64,000 nucleotides of DNA from Thalassotalea_H castellviae. GTDB lineage: Bacteria; Pseudomonadota; Gammaproteobacteria; Enterobacterales; Alteromonadaceae. Positions 34,415 through 43,563 of this stretch are shown in pieces. The stretch is taken from contig NZ_JAVRIF010000007.1 of the NCBI RefSeq assembly GCF_031846185.1, positions 143,373-207,372 of the forward strand, in the 5' to 3' direction. The position numbers and the translations under genes were made by a program. Numbering within the stretch: position 1 is the first letter of the stretch; the number at the start of each line of letters is the position of its first letter. The notes under the pieces were generated by a model, which was given only the letters and a program-made list of their open reading frames with translations, was not told the origin of the DNA and did not search any database.

Positions 34415-35290
34415 ATGAGTAAAAAAGTATTAACCATTCGTGAGCAAACGATATTTGATGGCGTAATTACCCGGTATTTTTTGAAGTCGATTTTCTCACT
34501 TTGGTTTAAGCTAGCCGGTTGGAAAGTTACAAAAGCAACTAGTCATGGAGCAGGAGTTGCTATTGCAGCGCCTCATACGTCTAATTGGGATTTTATTTAT
34601 GCTTTAGGAGCAGCGATTTTGCAAGATACCAAAATCTATTTTTCAATAAAAGACAGTTGGTGTCGTATCCCTGTTATCGGTAATTTTATGATGTGGTTAG
34701 GCGCGATACCAATTGATCGGTCTTCAAAAGGAAAAGGACAAGTTGAGTTAATTAATCAATTTGTTGTTCGACAAAAGAACAATAAGGTGTTCTTTTTATT
34801 TACCCCTGAAGGCACTCGCTCAAAAACACAGAAATGGAAAACGGGTTTTTATCACGTAGCCCAAAGTTGTAATATTCCTATTTTTCTTGCAAAAGTTGAT
34901 TACCGTATAAAAGAAGCTGGTGTTTTTCATTCTTTTCAAATTACAGGAGAGAAGGAAGAGGATATTCAAGCTATCCAAGCATCTTATAAACGAGTTGCAG
35001 GCAAATTTATAGCTTTGCAGTTTCCCCCATATGAAGGGGCGTTACCTAAAATTACCGATGCAGAAGCTTTAGTCATGAAAGCACTTTATTCGTTTAAAGG
35101 CTTTGCCACTTGTGTTGAAATTTCAACTAAAATTAAGCGTCAAGAACTAGCAAGTTCTGTTCTAGCATTTCTAGTGGATAAAGGGATTGTTGAAGTAACT
35201 TTATCTGATCAAGAGACTGGAGTAGCAAGTTATCAATTAACTTTTTTAGGAAAAGGTTGTTTACTTCATTTATACCCTTCATTAGCATAG
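34415..35290 (+). CDS. Phospholipid acyltransferase (PlsC-like) with C-terminal winged-helix-like segment
   Basis: A 291-residue protein. Residues 1 to about 200 are a lysophospholipid acyltransferase domain. The catalytic HX4D motif is H54-D59 (APHTSNWDF), the conserved block IPIDRSSKGKG follows, and the acyl-acceptor motif is FTPEGTRSKTQKWKTGF. It would transfer acyl chains to a lysophosphatidic acid-like acceptor at the membrane. Residues about 212-285 are extra: EALVMKALYSFKGFATCVEI, then SSVLAFLVDKGIVEVTL and VASYQLTFLGKG follow the helix-helix-helix-wing pattern of a winged helix. I infer a DNA- or protein-binding appendage. The next gene starts 29 nt downstream. Confidence 0.85.
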   Translation: MSKKVLTIREQTIFDGVITRYFLKSIFSLWFKLAGWKVTKATSHGAGVAIAAPHTSNWDFIYALGAAILQDTKIYFSIKDSWCRIPVIGNFMMWLGAIPIDRSSKGKGQVELINQFVVRQKNNKVFFLFTPEGTRSKTQKWKTGFYHVAQSCNIPIFLAKVDYRIKEAGVFHSFQITGEKEEDIQAIQASYKRVAGKFIALQFPPYEGALPKITDAEALVMKALYSFKGFATCVEISTKIKRQELASSVLAFLVDKGIVEVTLSDQETGVASYQLTFLGKGCLLHLYPSLA

Positions 35291-35319
35291 AATAAATAAA
35301 AAATTGTTAGGAGATTCAA

Positions 35320-36723
35320 TTGATTGAGCAGTGGGTTGGTACCATAAATGGATACCTGTGGGGAAGTGTGCTTATTTATCTTCTGACAGGTTGTGGCATT
35401 TGGTTTACCGTTAGATTAAAAGGCATTCAGCTGACCAAGTTTTCACACATGTTTGTTTTACTGAAATCTAGTCGAAAAGCAAATGTTCATGGTATTTCAT
35501 CTTTTCAAGCATTATGTACATCGTTAGCGGCAAGAGTGGGTACGGGAAATTTAATGGGCGTGGCTGTTGCGATCTCTTTGGGGGGCGCAGGTGCTGTTTT
35601 TTGGATGTGGCTTATTGCATTAGTCGGTATGGCAACGGCGTTCGCTGAAAGCACTTTAGGTCAACTATATAAAGAAAAAGATAGTTTAGGTAACTTTCGA
35701 GGTGGGCCTGCTTATTACATGAGTAAAGGGCTTCAAAATAAAAAACTCGCGATTGCTTTTTCATTATGCTTATTTTTTGGTTATGGTTTTGTTTTTAGTT
35801 CCGTTCAAGCAAATTCGATCACCGATGCGTTCTACGGTTCTTACGGAATAGAGCCGATCAGTACAGGCATTGTGATTACAATTGTAGCCGCCTTTATTAT
35901 CTTTGGTGGTTTAAAAAACATTGCTCGATTTGCCGAATTAACCGTTCCGCTAATGGGAGTTGCTTATCTTTGTGTCTGTTTGGTCGTCATAGGGCTAAAT
36001 ATTCATGCGATTCCGGCGATTATTGCCGATATTTTTACATCCGCATTAGGGTTAAAAGAAGCGGGGAGTGGTTTAGTAGGTGCTGCTATTGTTCAAGGGG
36101 TAAAACGAGGTTTATATTCAAATGAAGCTGGTATGGGAAGCGCGCCAAACGTTGCTGCAGCTGCCATTCCACATCCACCACATCCTGTTTCTCAAGGATA
36201 TATTCAAATGCTGGCTGTGTTTTTTGACACGATTGTTATTTGTTCGTGTACGGCTTTTTTAATTTTACTGTTTGACGGTGCTTCTGGCGAAATCCAAGGA
36301 ATACAATTAACACAACAAGCGTTAGCCTTTCAAGTTGGCGAATGGGGAAGTGATTTTATTACCATTGCTATCATGCTTTTTGCTTTTACTTCTATTGTTG
36401 CTAACTTTGCTTATGCAGAAAACAATTTAAAATACTTAAAGCTCGATAATAAAGCCGGACATTGGTTTTTACGTATCGGTTTTTTGGCTATGTTAGTGTT
36501 TGGCTCAGTTGCGAGTTTGCCTGAAGTGATTGCATTAGCTGATTTATCTACAGGTTTAATGACAGTATTAAATGTTTGTGCGTTATTTTTGCTGACCAAA
36601 GTGATTGTGAATGTTGCTAAAAACTATCATCAGCAAAGCTCAGCGGGCCAGTTACCTGAATATATGCCTGATGAAAAAGAGCATAGTAAATATCATTTAA
36701 CCAAAGGGATTTGGCAAAAGTAA
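35320..36723 (+). CDS. Alanine/glycine:cation symporter (AGCS family)
   Basis: A 467-residue inner-membrane sodium:alanine (or glycine) symporter. Family signatures: SFQALCTSLAARVGTGNLMGVAVAI near residue 65 (the AGCS PROSITE-like GxGN region), FRGGPAYYMSKGL, GVKRGLYSNEAGMGSAPNVAAAA, and FAFTSIVANFAYAENN. About ten transmembrane helices are present. The start is TTG at 35320, preceded by TTAGGAG 5 nt upstream; no ATG fits as well. It lies 29 nt after the acyltransferase gene and may be cotranscribed. Confidence 0.93.
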   Translation: MIEQWVGTINGYLWGSVLIYLLTGCGIWFTVRLKGIQLTKFSHMFVLLKSSRKANVHGISSFQALCTSLAARVGTGNLMGVAVAISLGGAGAVFWMWLIALVGMATAFAESTLGQLYKEKDSLGNFRGGPAYYMSKGLQNKKLAIAFSLCLFFGYGFVFSSVQANSITDAFYGSYGIEPISTGIVITIVAAFIIFGGLKNIARFAELTVPLMGVAYLCVCLVVIGLNIHAIPAIIADIFTSALGLKEAGSGLVGAAIVQGVKRGLYSNEAGMGSAPNVAAAAIPHPPHPVSQGYIQMLAVFFDTIVICSCTAFLILLFDGASGEIQGIQLTQQALAFQVGEWGSDFITIAIMLFAFTSIVANFAYAENNLKYLKLDNKAGHWFLRIGFLAMLVFGSVASLPEVIALADLSTGLMTVLNVCALFLLTKVIVNVAKNYHQQSSAGQLPEYMPDEKEHSKYHLTKGIWQK

Positions 36724-36786
36724 TTAAGTGAATAAATTGGTGTTATAATCATTAACTTTATTTAGCATAAATCATTATTTCAACTA

Positions 36787-36816
36787 AAGGCTGGCACAAT
36801 ATACCAGCTTTTTTTG
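36787..36816 (+). terminator. Rho-independent terminator of the AGCS gene
   Basis: An 8-bp stem with one G-U (AAGGCTGG at 36787-36794, CCAGCTTT at 36804-36811) is followed by a T-run. Confidence 0.8.
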
Positions 36817-36999
36817 TTCATGACTTTATGATGATGCGACCCTAATTACCAATCTTGATGAGGTAATCTAAATGTTTAGCTCGTATGATTAAATAGTTAA
36901 AAATAATTGTGTAAATAATACTAACGCGATTTATGTTTATTCGCGATAAGGCTGCTATAATCCGCAGCAATTTGTGTGAGAGTGATTTTAGGTGATAAT

Positions 37000-38307
37000 G
37001 TGAGTGTAGATGCAATTGGTTTGTCGGCCGATTTATTAAAAGCGGTAAAGGCGTGTGGCTATAAAAATTTAACGCCAATACAACAACGGGCAATTCCGGT
37101 CATTCGTTCAGGCTCAGATCTACTCGCTAGTGCGCAAACGGGCACAGGAAAAACGGCTGCGTTTACTTTGCCTATTTTAGATACGATCGCTAAAAATAAG
37201 TCGACGGGTAATTTACAAGCATTAATTTTAACTCCCACACGAGAATTAGCCTCACAAGTAGCAGAAAATATTGCGACGTATAGCCAGTTTATGCCGATTA
37301 AGTCAGGGGTAATCTTTGGTGGTGTTAATATGCCAGCGCAAACAAAATTATTAAAATCTGGTTTAGATATTTTAGTTGCGACACCCGGTAGGCTTCTAGA
37401 ACATATAGCATTACGTCATATTGATGTCTCGCAACTAAACTTTTTAGTGTTAGATGAAGCCGACCGCATGTTAGATATGGGCTTTTTAACAGAAATAGAA
37501 CGTATTTTACCTTTGATCAAAAGTAAGCATCAAACGCTTATGTTCTCAGCAACTTTTTCTAATAAAGTAAAAAGTTTAGCTAATCAAATTCTTAACACGC
37601 CAAAAACTATCGAAGTTGCTAAACAAAACACGACCTCAGGTAAAGTTAAGCAATCTGTTTACTGGGTGAGTGAACAGCGTAAAAGAGAACTGTTATCTGA
37701 GTTGATTGGCGTTAACAATTGGCAACAAGTGCTTGTTTTTGCTGGGACTCGTGAAAGTGCTAATATCCTTGCTAAAGAATTAAAGCTTGATGGTATCAAA
37801 GCCGCGTTGTGTCATGGCGACAAAACGCAAGGGGCTAGAAACAAAGCTCTTGAACAATTTATTGATGGCTCAGTGCGAGTATTAGTTGCAACGGATGTTG
37901 CTGCAAGAGGATTAGATATTGCAGACTTACCTTATGTTGTGAATTTTCATTTACCTTTTTTAGCAGAAGATTATGTTCATCGAATTGGTCGTACAGGTCG
38001 AGCAGGAAAATCAGGTACTGCAATTTCATTGGTGAGCCCGAAAGATGAGCGTTTTCTTGAAAATATCGAGGCACTAATAGAAAGGAAATTTGAGCGTATA
38101 GTCGTACCCGGCTATGAACTAAATCGACCTTTACCTCAACAATATAATGAGGTTGAAGAGCCGCTTGTGAAGAAAAATCGCTATCAAGCCACACAAGAGA
38201 AAAATCAAGAAGTAGCCCGTAAGAAAGAGAAGTCGGCGTTAAAGGTTTTAAAAGGCAAAGCTAAAAAAGGTAAAAAAGGTAAAGTTGCCAAGAAAAAGCG
38301 TAAGTAA
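37000..38307 (+). CDS. DEAD-box ATP-dependent RNA helicase, RhlE-like
   Basis: A 435-residue helicase with all core motifs: Q motif (GYKNLTPIQQRAIP), motif I AQTGTGKT, Ia PTRELA, Ib TPGR, II DEAD, III SAT, IV VFAGTR, V ATDVAARGLDI, VI HRIGRTGRAG. It ends with a lysine-rich tail (KGKAKKGKKGKVAKKKRK) that probably binds RNA. The sequence is closest to the RhlE group. The start chosen is GTG at 37000, with AGGTGA 4 nt upstream; an in-frame GTG at 36976 would add eight residues without a ribosome site. The next gene starts 2 nt after the stop. Confidence 0.93.
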   Translation: MSVDAIGLSADLLKAVKACGYKNLTPIQQRAIPVIRSGSDLLASAQTGTGKTAAFTLPILDTIAKNKSTGNLQALILTPTRELASQVAENIATYSQFMPIKSGVIFGGVNMPAQTKLLKSGLDILVATPGRLLEHIALRHIDVSQLNFLVLDEADRMLDMGFLTEIERILPLIKSKHQTLMFSATFSNKVKSLANQILNTPKTIEVAKQNTTSGKVKQSVYWVSEQRKRELLSELIGVNNWQQVLVFAGTRESANILAKELKLDGIKAALCHGDKTQGARNKALEQFIDGSVRVLVATDVAARGLDIADLPYVVNFHLPFLAEDYVHRIGRTGRAGKSGTAISLVSPKDERFLENIEALIERKFERIVVPGYELNRPLPQQYNEVEEPLVKKNRYQATQEKNQEVARKKEKSALKVLKGKAKKGKKGKVAKKKRK

Positions 38308-38309
38308 TC

Positions 38310-38981
38310 ATGCTTAATGAGCCTTTGGAAAACGGTTATTCATTTATTGAAACCCCATTTAGTTTTCGAAATTGTTGTTGGTTTTGTGCAGAGCCAGCAG
38401 CAAAGGTTTTTCATTTCCCTCAAAGCAATAACTATGTAGTCAATTGTCCTCATCCCCCGTTAAGCTTGCGCACTTGCCAAGAATGTTATTTACCTGCCAA
38501 TAAAAGTCGAGCGAATGCTATTTGGTTCGTTTTTAAAGAAGTAAAAAGCTTTCTTATTAAACAATATCAGAAAGATCTCGCTATTGGCATTAATTGGACA
38601 CAAGAAGAACTAGCGAATAGCGAATTTGAAGGCGGAAATTTTGCCGGTTTTCAACGAAGTGCTTGGTTTATGTATGAAGTCGCGAAAAAACGAGTAAATT
38701 TTCAAGGCTGGCCTCTGATTGTCGATGGTATCAATATTGAAGAATTACAATACAGTGAAGAAAAAAGCTTTAGTTTTGATAATATAGAATACCCTTGCAT
38801 TGACGATGCAATAAATCATTATGCCCAAGCATTTTTTATACCTGTAGATTATTTTAAAGAAGTTTTAGTCGCTGTTGGACTTGAAAGGTTCGCATATGCA
38901 GTGAGATTTTGCCGTTTATTAGTTGGGACAACGCCTAACGAAAGAAAAGCGGCATTAAAAAATTTAATTGAAGATGAATAA
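38310..38981 (+). CDS. Cys-rich (zinc-ribbon-like) protein coupled to the DEAD-box helicase, unknown
   Basis: A 223-residue cytoplasmic protein. The N-terminal 60 residues hold two CxxC knuckles: CWFC at 23-26 and CQEC at 56-59, with extra Cys at 22 and 46. They probably bind zinc. The middle (ELANSEFEGGNFAGFQRSAWFMYEVAKKRVNFQGWP) and the helical C-terminus (YFKEVLVAVGLERFAYAVRFCRLLVG) match no family I know. The start is 2 nt after the helicase stop, so translational coupling is likely. Inference: a partner in RNA metabolism. It may be restricted to marine Alteromonadales. Confidence 0.75.
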   Translation: MLNEPLENGYSFIETPFSFRNCCWFCAEPAAKVFHFPQSNNYVVNCPHPPLSLRTCQECYLPANKSRANAIWFVFKEVKSFLIKQYQKDLAIGINWTQEELANSEFEGGNFAGFQRSAWFMYEVAKKRVNFQGWPLIVDGINIEELQYSEEKSFSFDNIEYPCIDDAINHYAQAFFIPVDYFKEVLVAVGLERFAYAVRFCRLLVGTTPNERKAALKNLIEDE

Positions 38982-39012
38982 TTAATCTTTTCATCTTCAG
39001 TTGTATTAATTT

Positions 39013-39903
39013 TTAGATCAAACTTAATTTTTTGTTAGAGATTATTTTATGACGGTATAACAAATTATCCGCACGTTTAAAGAAACTTGAGGCATCATCG
39101 TCTCTACTCATAAAGGTATAGCCTAGCGCACAAGCAACCTGATACTTTGCTAATAAACTATTGTTAGATAATGCTGATTTAATTCTTTCTTCGATAATTA
39201 TTAGTGATTGTTCACTGGCATCTTCAACAATAATAGCAAACTCATCTCCTCCAAATCTAAAACTACTATCTGAGTCTCGCACCGAGTGGGTTAGTGCTTT
39301 AGCAAAATTTACTAAAATTTCATCACCAATATCATGTCCAAACGTATCATTGATCTGTTTAAATTTATTTAAATCACACACCATTAATCCGACTTTCGTT
39401 CGTTGTCGATTGGCATGATGCATAGCACGATGAAGTTGCTCATCAAAATATCGACGATTACCTAAGCCGGTTAAACCATCTTGCATCGCTAGTTTTATCG
39501 CGTTTTGGTATTTTATCGCGTTATTTATTGGGTGAATAAGTAATTGATGTAGTTCTTGCAGAATTCTTCTATTTGTTAAACTAATAGGGGCGTTAAGAGC
39601 ATAGGTGAGTGTCCCTATATATTCATTGTTAATTTTCAATTCAAAAGAACGCTCACTTTTTCCTGGTTTACTCCCTCGAGCGGCAGCAGACATACTTTCT
39701 TGTTTAAAATATAAACCAGAAAAATTCACAAACTTTGATGCTTCCATTGCAAATATATTAAGTAAAGTCTTTAATTCTAAACTTGTTTGTAATTGTTCAG
39801 TTAAAGCTAGCTTTCGATAATTATCTTCATGATCGCGAATATCAAATAATTTAAATGCATTAAATTCTACATTTGCACTCTCAACTACATTTAATGTCTG
39901 CAT
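39013..39903 (-). CDS. Diguanylate cyclase (GGDEF)
   Basis: A 296-residue cytoplasmic protein. Residues about 135-293 are a GGDEF domain that makes c-di-GMP from two GTP. The active-site motif is FGGDEF (GGDEF at 218-222), and the inhibitory I-site RDSD is at 209-212, five residues upstream, so product feedback is expected. The opening DGLTGLGNRRYFDEQL and the DLNKFKQINDTFGHDIGDE block are intact. Residues 1-135 have no clear family and may be a divergent GAF-like sensor; there are no membrane helices. AGGTGA precedes the ATG. A c-di-GMP riboswitch lies 4 kb away at 43990-44096. Confidence 0.93.
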   Translation of the reverse strand: MQTLNVVESANVEFNAFKLFDIRDHEDNYRKLALTEQLQTSLELKTLLNIFAMEASKFVNFSGLYFKQESMSAAARGSKPGKSERSFELKINNEYIGTLTYALNAPISLTNRRILQELHQLLIHPINNAIKYQNAIKLAMQDGLTGLGNRRYFDEQLHRAMHHANRQRTKVGLMVCDLNKFKQINDTFGHDIGDEILVNFAKALTHSVRDSDSSFRFGGDEFAIIVEDASEQSLIIIEERIKSALSNNSLLAKYQVACALGYTFMSRDDDASSFFKRADNLLYRHKIISNKKLSLI

Positions 39904-40163
39904 ATCTTCACCTTTATACCACTGTTCTGGCTATTTAAAGCAAAAAATATGCCTCTTAAACATTTGATAAAAATATCAATAATTTATACTTGTTTGCTTT
40001 AAGTTAACGCGGTGAAATAAAGAAAGTGAAATTATACGTCAAAAAGGTGTCGGCAAATTGTTGCCACTTTAGATATTTTTTTATATTTGAGAATAATTTT
40101 GTCAATTATCAGATATACTTAACTGATTAATATCATGTTAATTTATTTTTATAAAGAGGTTTT

Positions 40164-42131
40164 GTGTCTAGCCATCTTGAAATTTTAGCTATCCTGACAA
40201 GTGCTGTTCTTATCGTTTGGTTGTTCAGACGGTTACATTTACCTGCAATTCTCGCTTACCTTGTTGCTGGTATGCTAGTTGGCGAGCATGGTCTTGCTTT
40301 AGCGCATGAGCATGTTGATTATGAACATTTTGCCGAACTTGGCATCGTGTTCTTGCTATTCACTTTAGGTTTAGAATTTTCATTGCCGAAATTAATGGCA
40401 ATGCGACATCTGGTGGTTGCTGTTGGTAGTTTACAAGTAGGCATCTCTTTAATCGTTTTTCTTATTATTGCCTTGTTTTTAGGACAAAGCTTTGCCAGTT
40501 CATTAGTCATTGGCGGAATTTTAGCTCTATCTTCAACCGCTATTGTGATCAGGCAATTAAGTGAAACTGGCGCGATGAAAAGAAAATCAGGTCAAATCGC
40601 TGTAGCGGTGTTGTTGTTTCAAGATGTTGCCGTAGTTCCTTTATTAATCATTATTCCGATGTTTGCTCAAGACTCTGATACATCGATGATTTATGCATTG
40701 CTTTTTGCCTTGGTTAAAGGTGTTTTTGTCGTTGGGATTTTACTTTCTGTAGGTAAATGGGTTTTACCTCGGTTATTTAATTTAGTCGCACAAGTGAGAA
40801 CAGATGAGCTATTTGTTTTAACGACCTTATTAGTCACATTAGTTGCTTCAGCTTTAACACAATGGTTTGGCTTATCTATGGCGTTAGGTGCATTTTTAGC
40901 CGGAATGATGCTTGGCGAAAGTCAGTATAAACATCAACTTGAAGCAGATATAAGGCCTTATCGAGACATTTTACTTGGTTTGTTTTTCGTAACTGTGGGT
41001 ATGAAGTTAAATTTAGCCGTTTTGTTTGCGTCACCTTTCACCATGTTTAGTTTGTTAATTGGTTTTATGCTGGTTAAGATTTTAGTGATTAAATCTTTAG
41101 CGATTAAAGCAGGAGAACAAACAAAAGATGCTTGGGCGTCAGCAATTATGTTAGCGCAAATGGGCGAGTTTGGTTTCGTACTCATCGCCTTGGCAACACA
41201 AGTTAATATATTACCTCCAGATATTGCCTCATTATTACTGGGAGTAGGGGTTATTAGTATGGCTATAACGCCATATATGATAGATCATGCACGACAAATG
41301 GGCTTGTGGTTAAGTAATGAACAACCTGATGATACTCAAGAATTATCAACTTTACCTAATAACAATGAATTAAAAGACCATGTCATTATTTGTGGTTTTG
41401 GCCGCATTGGTCAAACGGTCAGTCGTTTTTTAAAACAAGAAGCGATTGATTTTGTCGCCATAGATATTGATCCTTTAAGAACAACCAAAGCGCGAGAAGC
41501 TGGTGAAAATGTATTGTTTGGCTCATCAAGGCAAAATGAATTATTAGAAGCGGCACATTTATCAACAGCAAAGTTAGTGGTGATAGCCTTTGGGCAAGAT
41601 AAACAATCTATTGATGTGATCCAAAAAGTACGTTCTATGTCACCAGATGTTCCTATTTTAGTTCGCACACGCAACGATGATCAACTGGATGCTCTACAAG
41701 AAGCTGGCGCAAATCAAGTTGTTCCTGAAAGCTTAGAAGGGAGCTTAATGTTAGTTTCACAGGTATTGTCATTAACGGGCGTACCGTTTTCACGGATTAT
41801 GCGCCGTGTGCAAAAAGAGCGGAAAAATCATTACAATCACCTCCATGGTTTTTTCCAAGGGGAGCATACTGATATGAGTCCTGATGCTATTGATCGTATT
41901 GAGTTTGCTAATGCTATTATTATAACGGACGATTCATTTTGTGTAGGCCACTCATTAAAGTCGCTGAATCTTCAGTCTAGAAGAGTTAATGTGGTCGCGT
42001 TGCGAAGGGATGGTGTTGAAATAGAAGAGCCTGAAGACGATGTTATTTTAAAGGTACAAGATACGTTAGTTGTTAGGGGGAAACCTCGTCGTGTAGAGCG
42101 TTTTGAACGCTATATGCAAGAAGGGCGATAA
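40164..42131 (+). CDS. Kef-type monovalent cation:proton antiporter (CPA2) with TrkA domains
   Basis: A 655-residue membrane protein. The CPA2 domain (about residues 5-375) has twelve or so helices with FLLFTLGLEFSLPKLMAMR, LALSSTAIVIRQLSE, FQDVAVVPLLI and LGAFLAGMMLGES. A TrkA-N (RCK) nucleotide-binding domain follows, with VIICGFGRIGQTVSRFL and the acidic FVAIDIDP. A TrkA-C domain ends the protein (VVALRRDGVEIEEPEDDVILK). It probably exchanges K+ or Na+ for protons under nucleotide control. It starts at GTG 40164 with AGAGG upstream. It resembles KefB/YbaL but the glutathione site cannot be confirmed. It is a single gene. Confidence 0.92.
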   Translation: MSSHLEILAILTSAVLIVWLFRRLHLPAILAYLVAGMLVGEHGLALAHEHVDYEHFAELGIVFLLFTLGLEFSLPKLMAMRHLVVAVGSLQVGISLIVFLIIALFLGQSFASSLVIGGILALSSTAIVIRQLSETGAMKRKSGQIAVAVLLFQDVAVVPLLIIIPMFAQDSDTSMIYALLFALVKGVFVVGILLSVGKWVLPRLFNLVAQVRTDELFVLTTLLVTLVASALTQWFGLSMALGAFLAGMMLGESQYKHQLEADIRPYRDILLGLFFVTVGMKLNLAVLFASPFTMFSLLIGFMLVKILVIKSLAIKAGEQTKDAWASAIMLAQMGEFGFVLIALATQVNILPPDIASLLLGVGVISMAITPYMIDHARQMGLWLSNEQPDDTQELSTLPNNNELKDHVIICGFGRIGQTVSRFLKQEAIDFVAIDIDPLRTTKAREAGENVLFGSSRQNELLEAAHLSTAKLVVIAFGQDKQSIDVIQKVRSMSPDVPILVRTRNDDQLDALQEAGANQVVPESLEGSLMLVSQVLSLTGVPFSRIMRRVQKERKNHYNHLHGFFQGEHTDMSPDAIDRIEFANAIIITDDSFCVGHSLKSLNLQSRRVNVVALRRDGVEIEEPEDDVILKVQDTLVVRGKPRRVERFERYMQEGR

Positions 42132-42189
42132 GTTTTCCGTTCATTAAGTGCAGCTAAACACCTGAATGAGAAAAAATTAAACGATGGTT

Positions 42190-43341
42190 TTAAAGATTTA
42201 AAAATTGACGGATATTTGCTTCTTGCTCAAGCGCATCGTCAAAGCCAAGTTTTATTAATTGTTTACAATAGGCTTTATCAAACAATAAGTAGCTTAAAAT
42301 ACTCGACTCTTGATCGTTAGTAATACCTATACCGCGTAATAACATACGAATGGTGTAGGGAAGCTCTTGATAATACTCTACCGCCATCGAGTTAAAATTA
42401 TGGCTCGGATTTAGCACTAACGAGTCAATATTTTTTAATCCTTCATTATTGTGCTTACTTTCATCTGTGATCAACGATAGGGTGTTATTCACTCGGTGCA
42501 TTCGTTCTAAATCACTTTGTAAAGTATCTGAAAATATACCATCAAGAAGGTGACCTGCTATTGTAGCAGTCGTTGGCGGATGAGGGTTGTTTTCATTGAT
42601 ATGAAGAGTTTCTTTGGGTTGTTCTACACCGACAATAAATAGTTTCTCACCGCCAAGGTGAATCGCTGGGCTTAATGGTGATAATTGATGAATTGAACCA
42701 TCACCAAAGTGATTTCTTTTGATTTTAACGGAAGGAAAAATTAAGGGTATTGCCGCTGATGCTAATAAATGATCAGAACTAATTTGTGTTGGAATACCAC
42801 TGCGTTTTGCTCTAAACCAAGGTTTTATTGAATCATGAGATTGATAAAAACTAATAGAATTTCCATTAGAGTAACTCGACGCGGTTATAGAAAGCGCAGA
42901 TAAATCCCCTTTTAAAATATTTTGGTCAATGCGACTATAATCCACAACATTACTGAGTAAGTTACGCAACGGCGTGTTATTTAATAAACTTCGTGCAGTT
43001 TTATTGGCATAATCAGCTTGAAAACTTCCAAGAATACCACTGAGAATATGACTTCCCACTCTTAATGGGTCACTGTGATAAACCCTGTCTGTTTTTAAGC
43101 TATTCCAAACCCATTCTAATTTTTTGACGCCCAGTTGAAAACACGAAGCATAGCAGGCTAAACCGGTAGCATTGATAGCACCAGCCGATGTCCCACAAAT
43201 GATAGGAAAGGGGACTGGATAATGCCGAGGACTAAATTTACTGATAGCTGAAAGTACGCCAACTTGATAAGCAGCTCTTGCGCCACCACCAGTTAAAATT
43301 AATGCGTTTTTACTATGTTTTATATTGTATTTTTTTGACAT
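42190..43341 (-). CDS. Patatin-like phospholipase
   Basis: A 383-residue lipid acyl hydrolase. The oxyanion loop is GGGARAAYQVG (from residue 18). The nucleophile Ser52 is in GTSAG (50-54), and the catalytic Asp is in FGDGSIHQLSPLSPA near residue 213, where DGS replaces the usual DGG/A. It has no signal peptide. A region around residues 290-300 (SDTLQSDLERMHRVN) is typical of bacterial patatins of the RssA-like group. It would cleave membrane phospholipids or other lipids. It is convergent with the Kef antiporter and stands alone. Confidence 0.9.
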   Translation of the reverse strand: MSKKYNIKHSKNALILTGGGARAAYQVGVLSAISKFSPRHYPVPFPIICGTSAGAINATGLACYASCFQLGVKKLEWVWNSLKTDRVYHSDPLRVGSHILSGILGSFQADYANKTARSLLNNTPLRNLLSNVVDYSRIDQNILKGDLSALSITASSYSNGNSISFYQSHDSIKPWFRAKRSGIPTQISSDHLLASAAIPLIFPSVKIKRNHFGDGSIHQLSPLSPAIHLGGEKLFIVGVEQPKETLHINENNPHPPTTATIAGHLLDGIFSDTLQSDLERMHRVNNTLSLITDESKHNNEGLKNIDSLVLNPSHNFNSMAVEYYQELPYTIRMLLRGIGITNDQESSILSYLLFDKAYCKQLIKLGFDDALEQEANIRQFLNL

Positions 43342-43466
43342 CTAACTTTTTGATTTAAGCACAATAAATTTATTGTAATGTGTTTAAAAAGATAAACCAG
43401 CACAAATTTATTTGATAAATGAAATATTACGACTAGACTGATGAAATATGCTGAAAAATAGCAAAG

Positions 43467-43492
43467 AAAAAGCCAGCATAAGCTGGCTTTTT
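43467..43492. terminator. Bidirectional terminator after the DUF3718 gene
   Basis: The perfect 11-bp stem (AAAAAGCCAGC at 43467-43477, complement at 43482-43492) has an ATAA loop and A/T runs on both sides. On the minus strand it closes the DUF3718 transcript. Confidence 0.88.
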
Positions 43493-43563
43493 AAATCGAC
43501 ATAGAATTATTGACTAGTAAAACATTTTATTGCATGAACAAATAACGCCTACTAAAAAATAAT

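Noticed and set aside
38970..38998. Terminator between the Cys-rich gene and the GGDEF gene
   Set aside because: GAAGATGA/TCATCTTC pair over 8 bp but the first arm is inside the coding end and there is no T-run.
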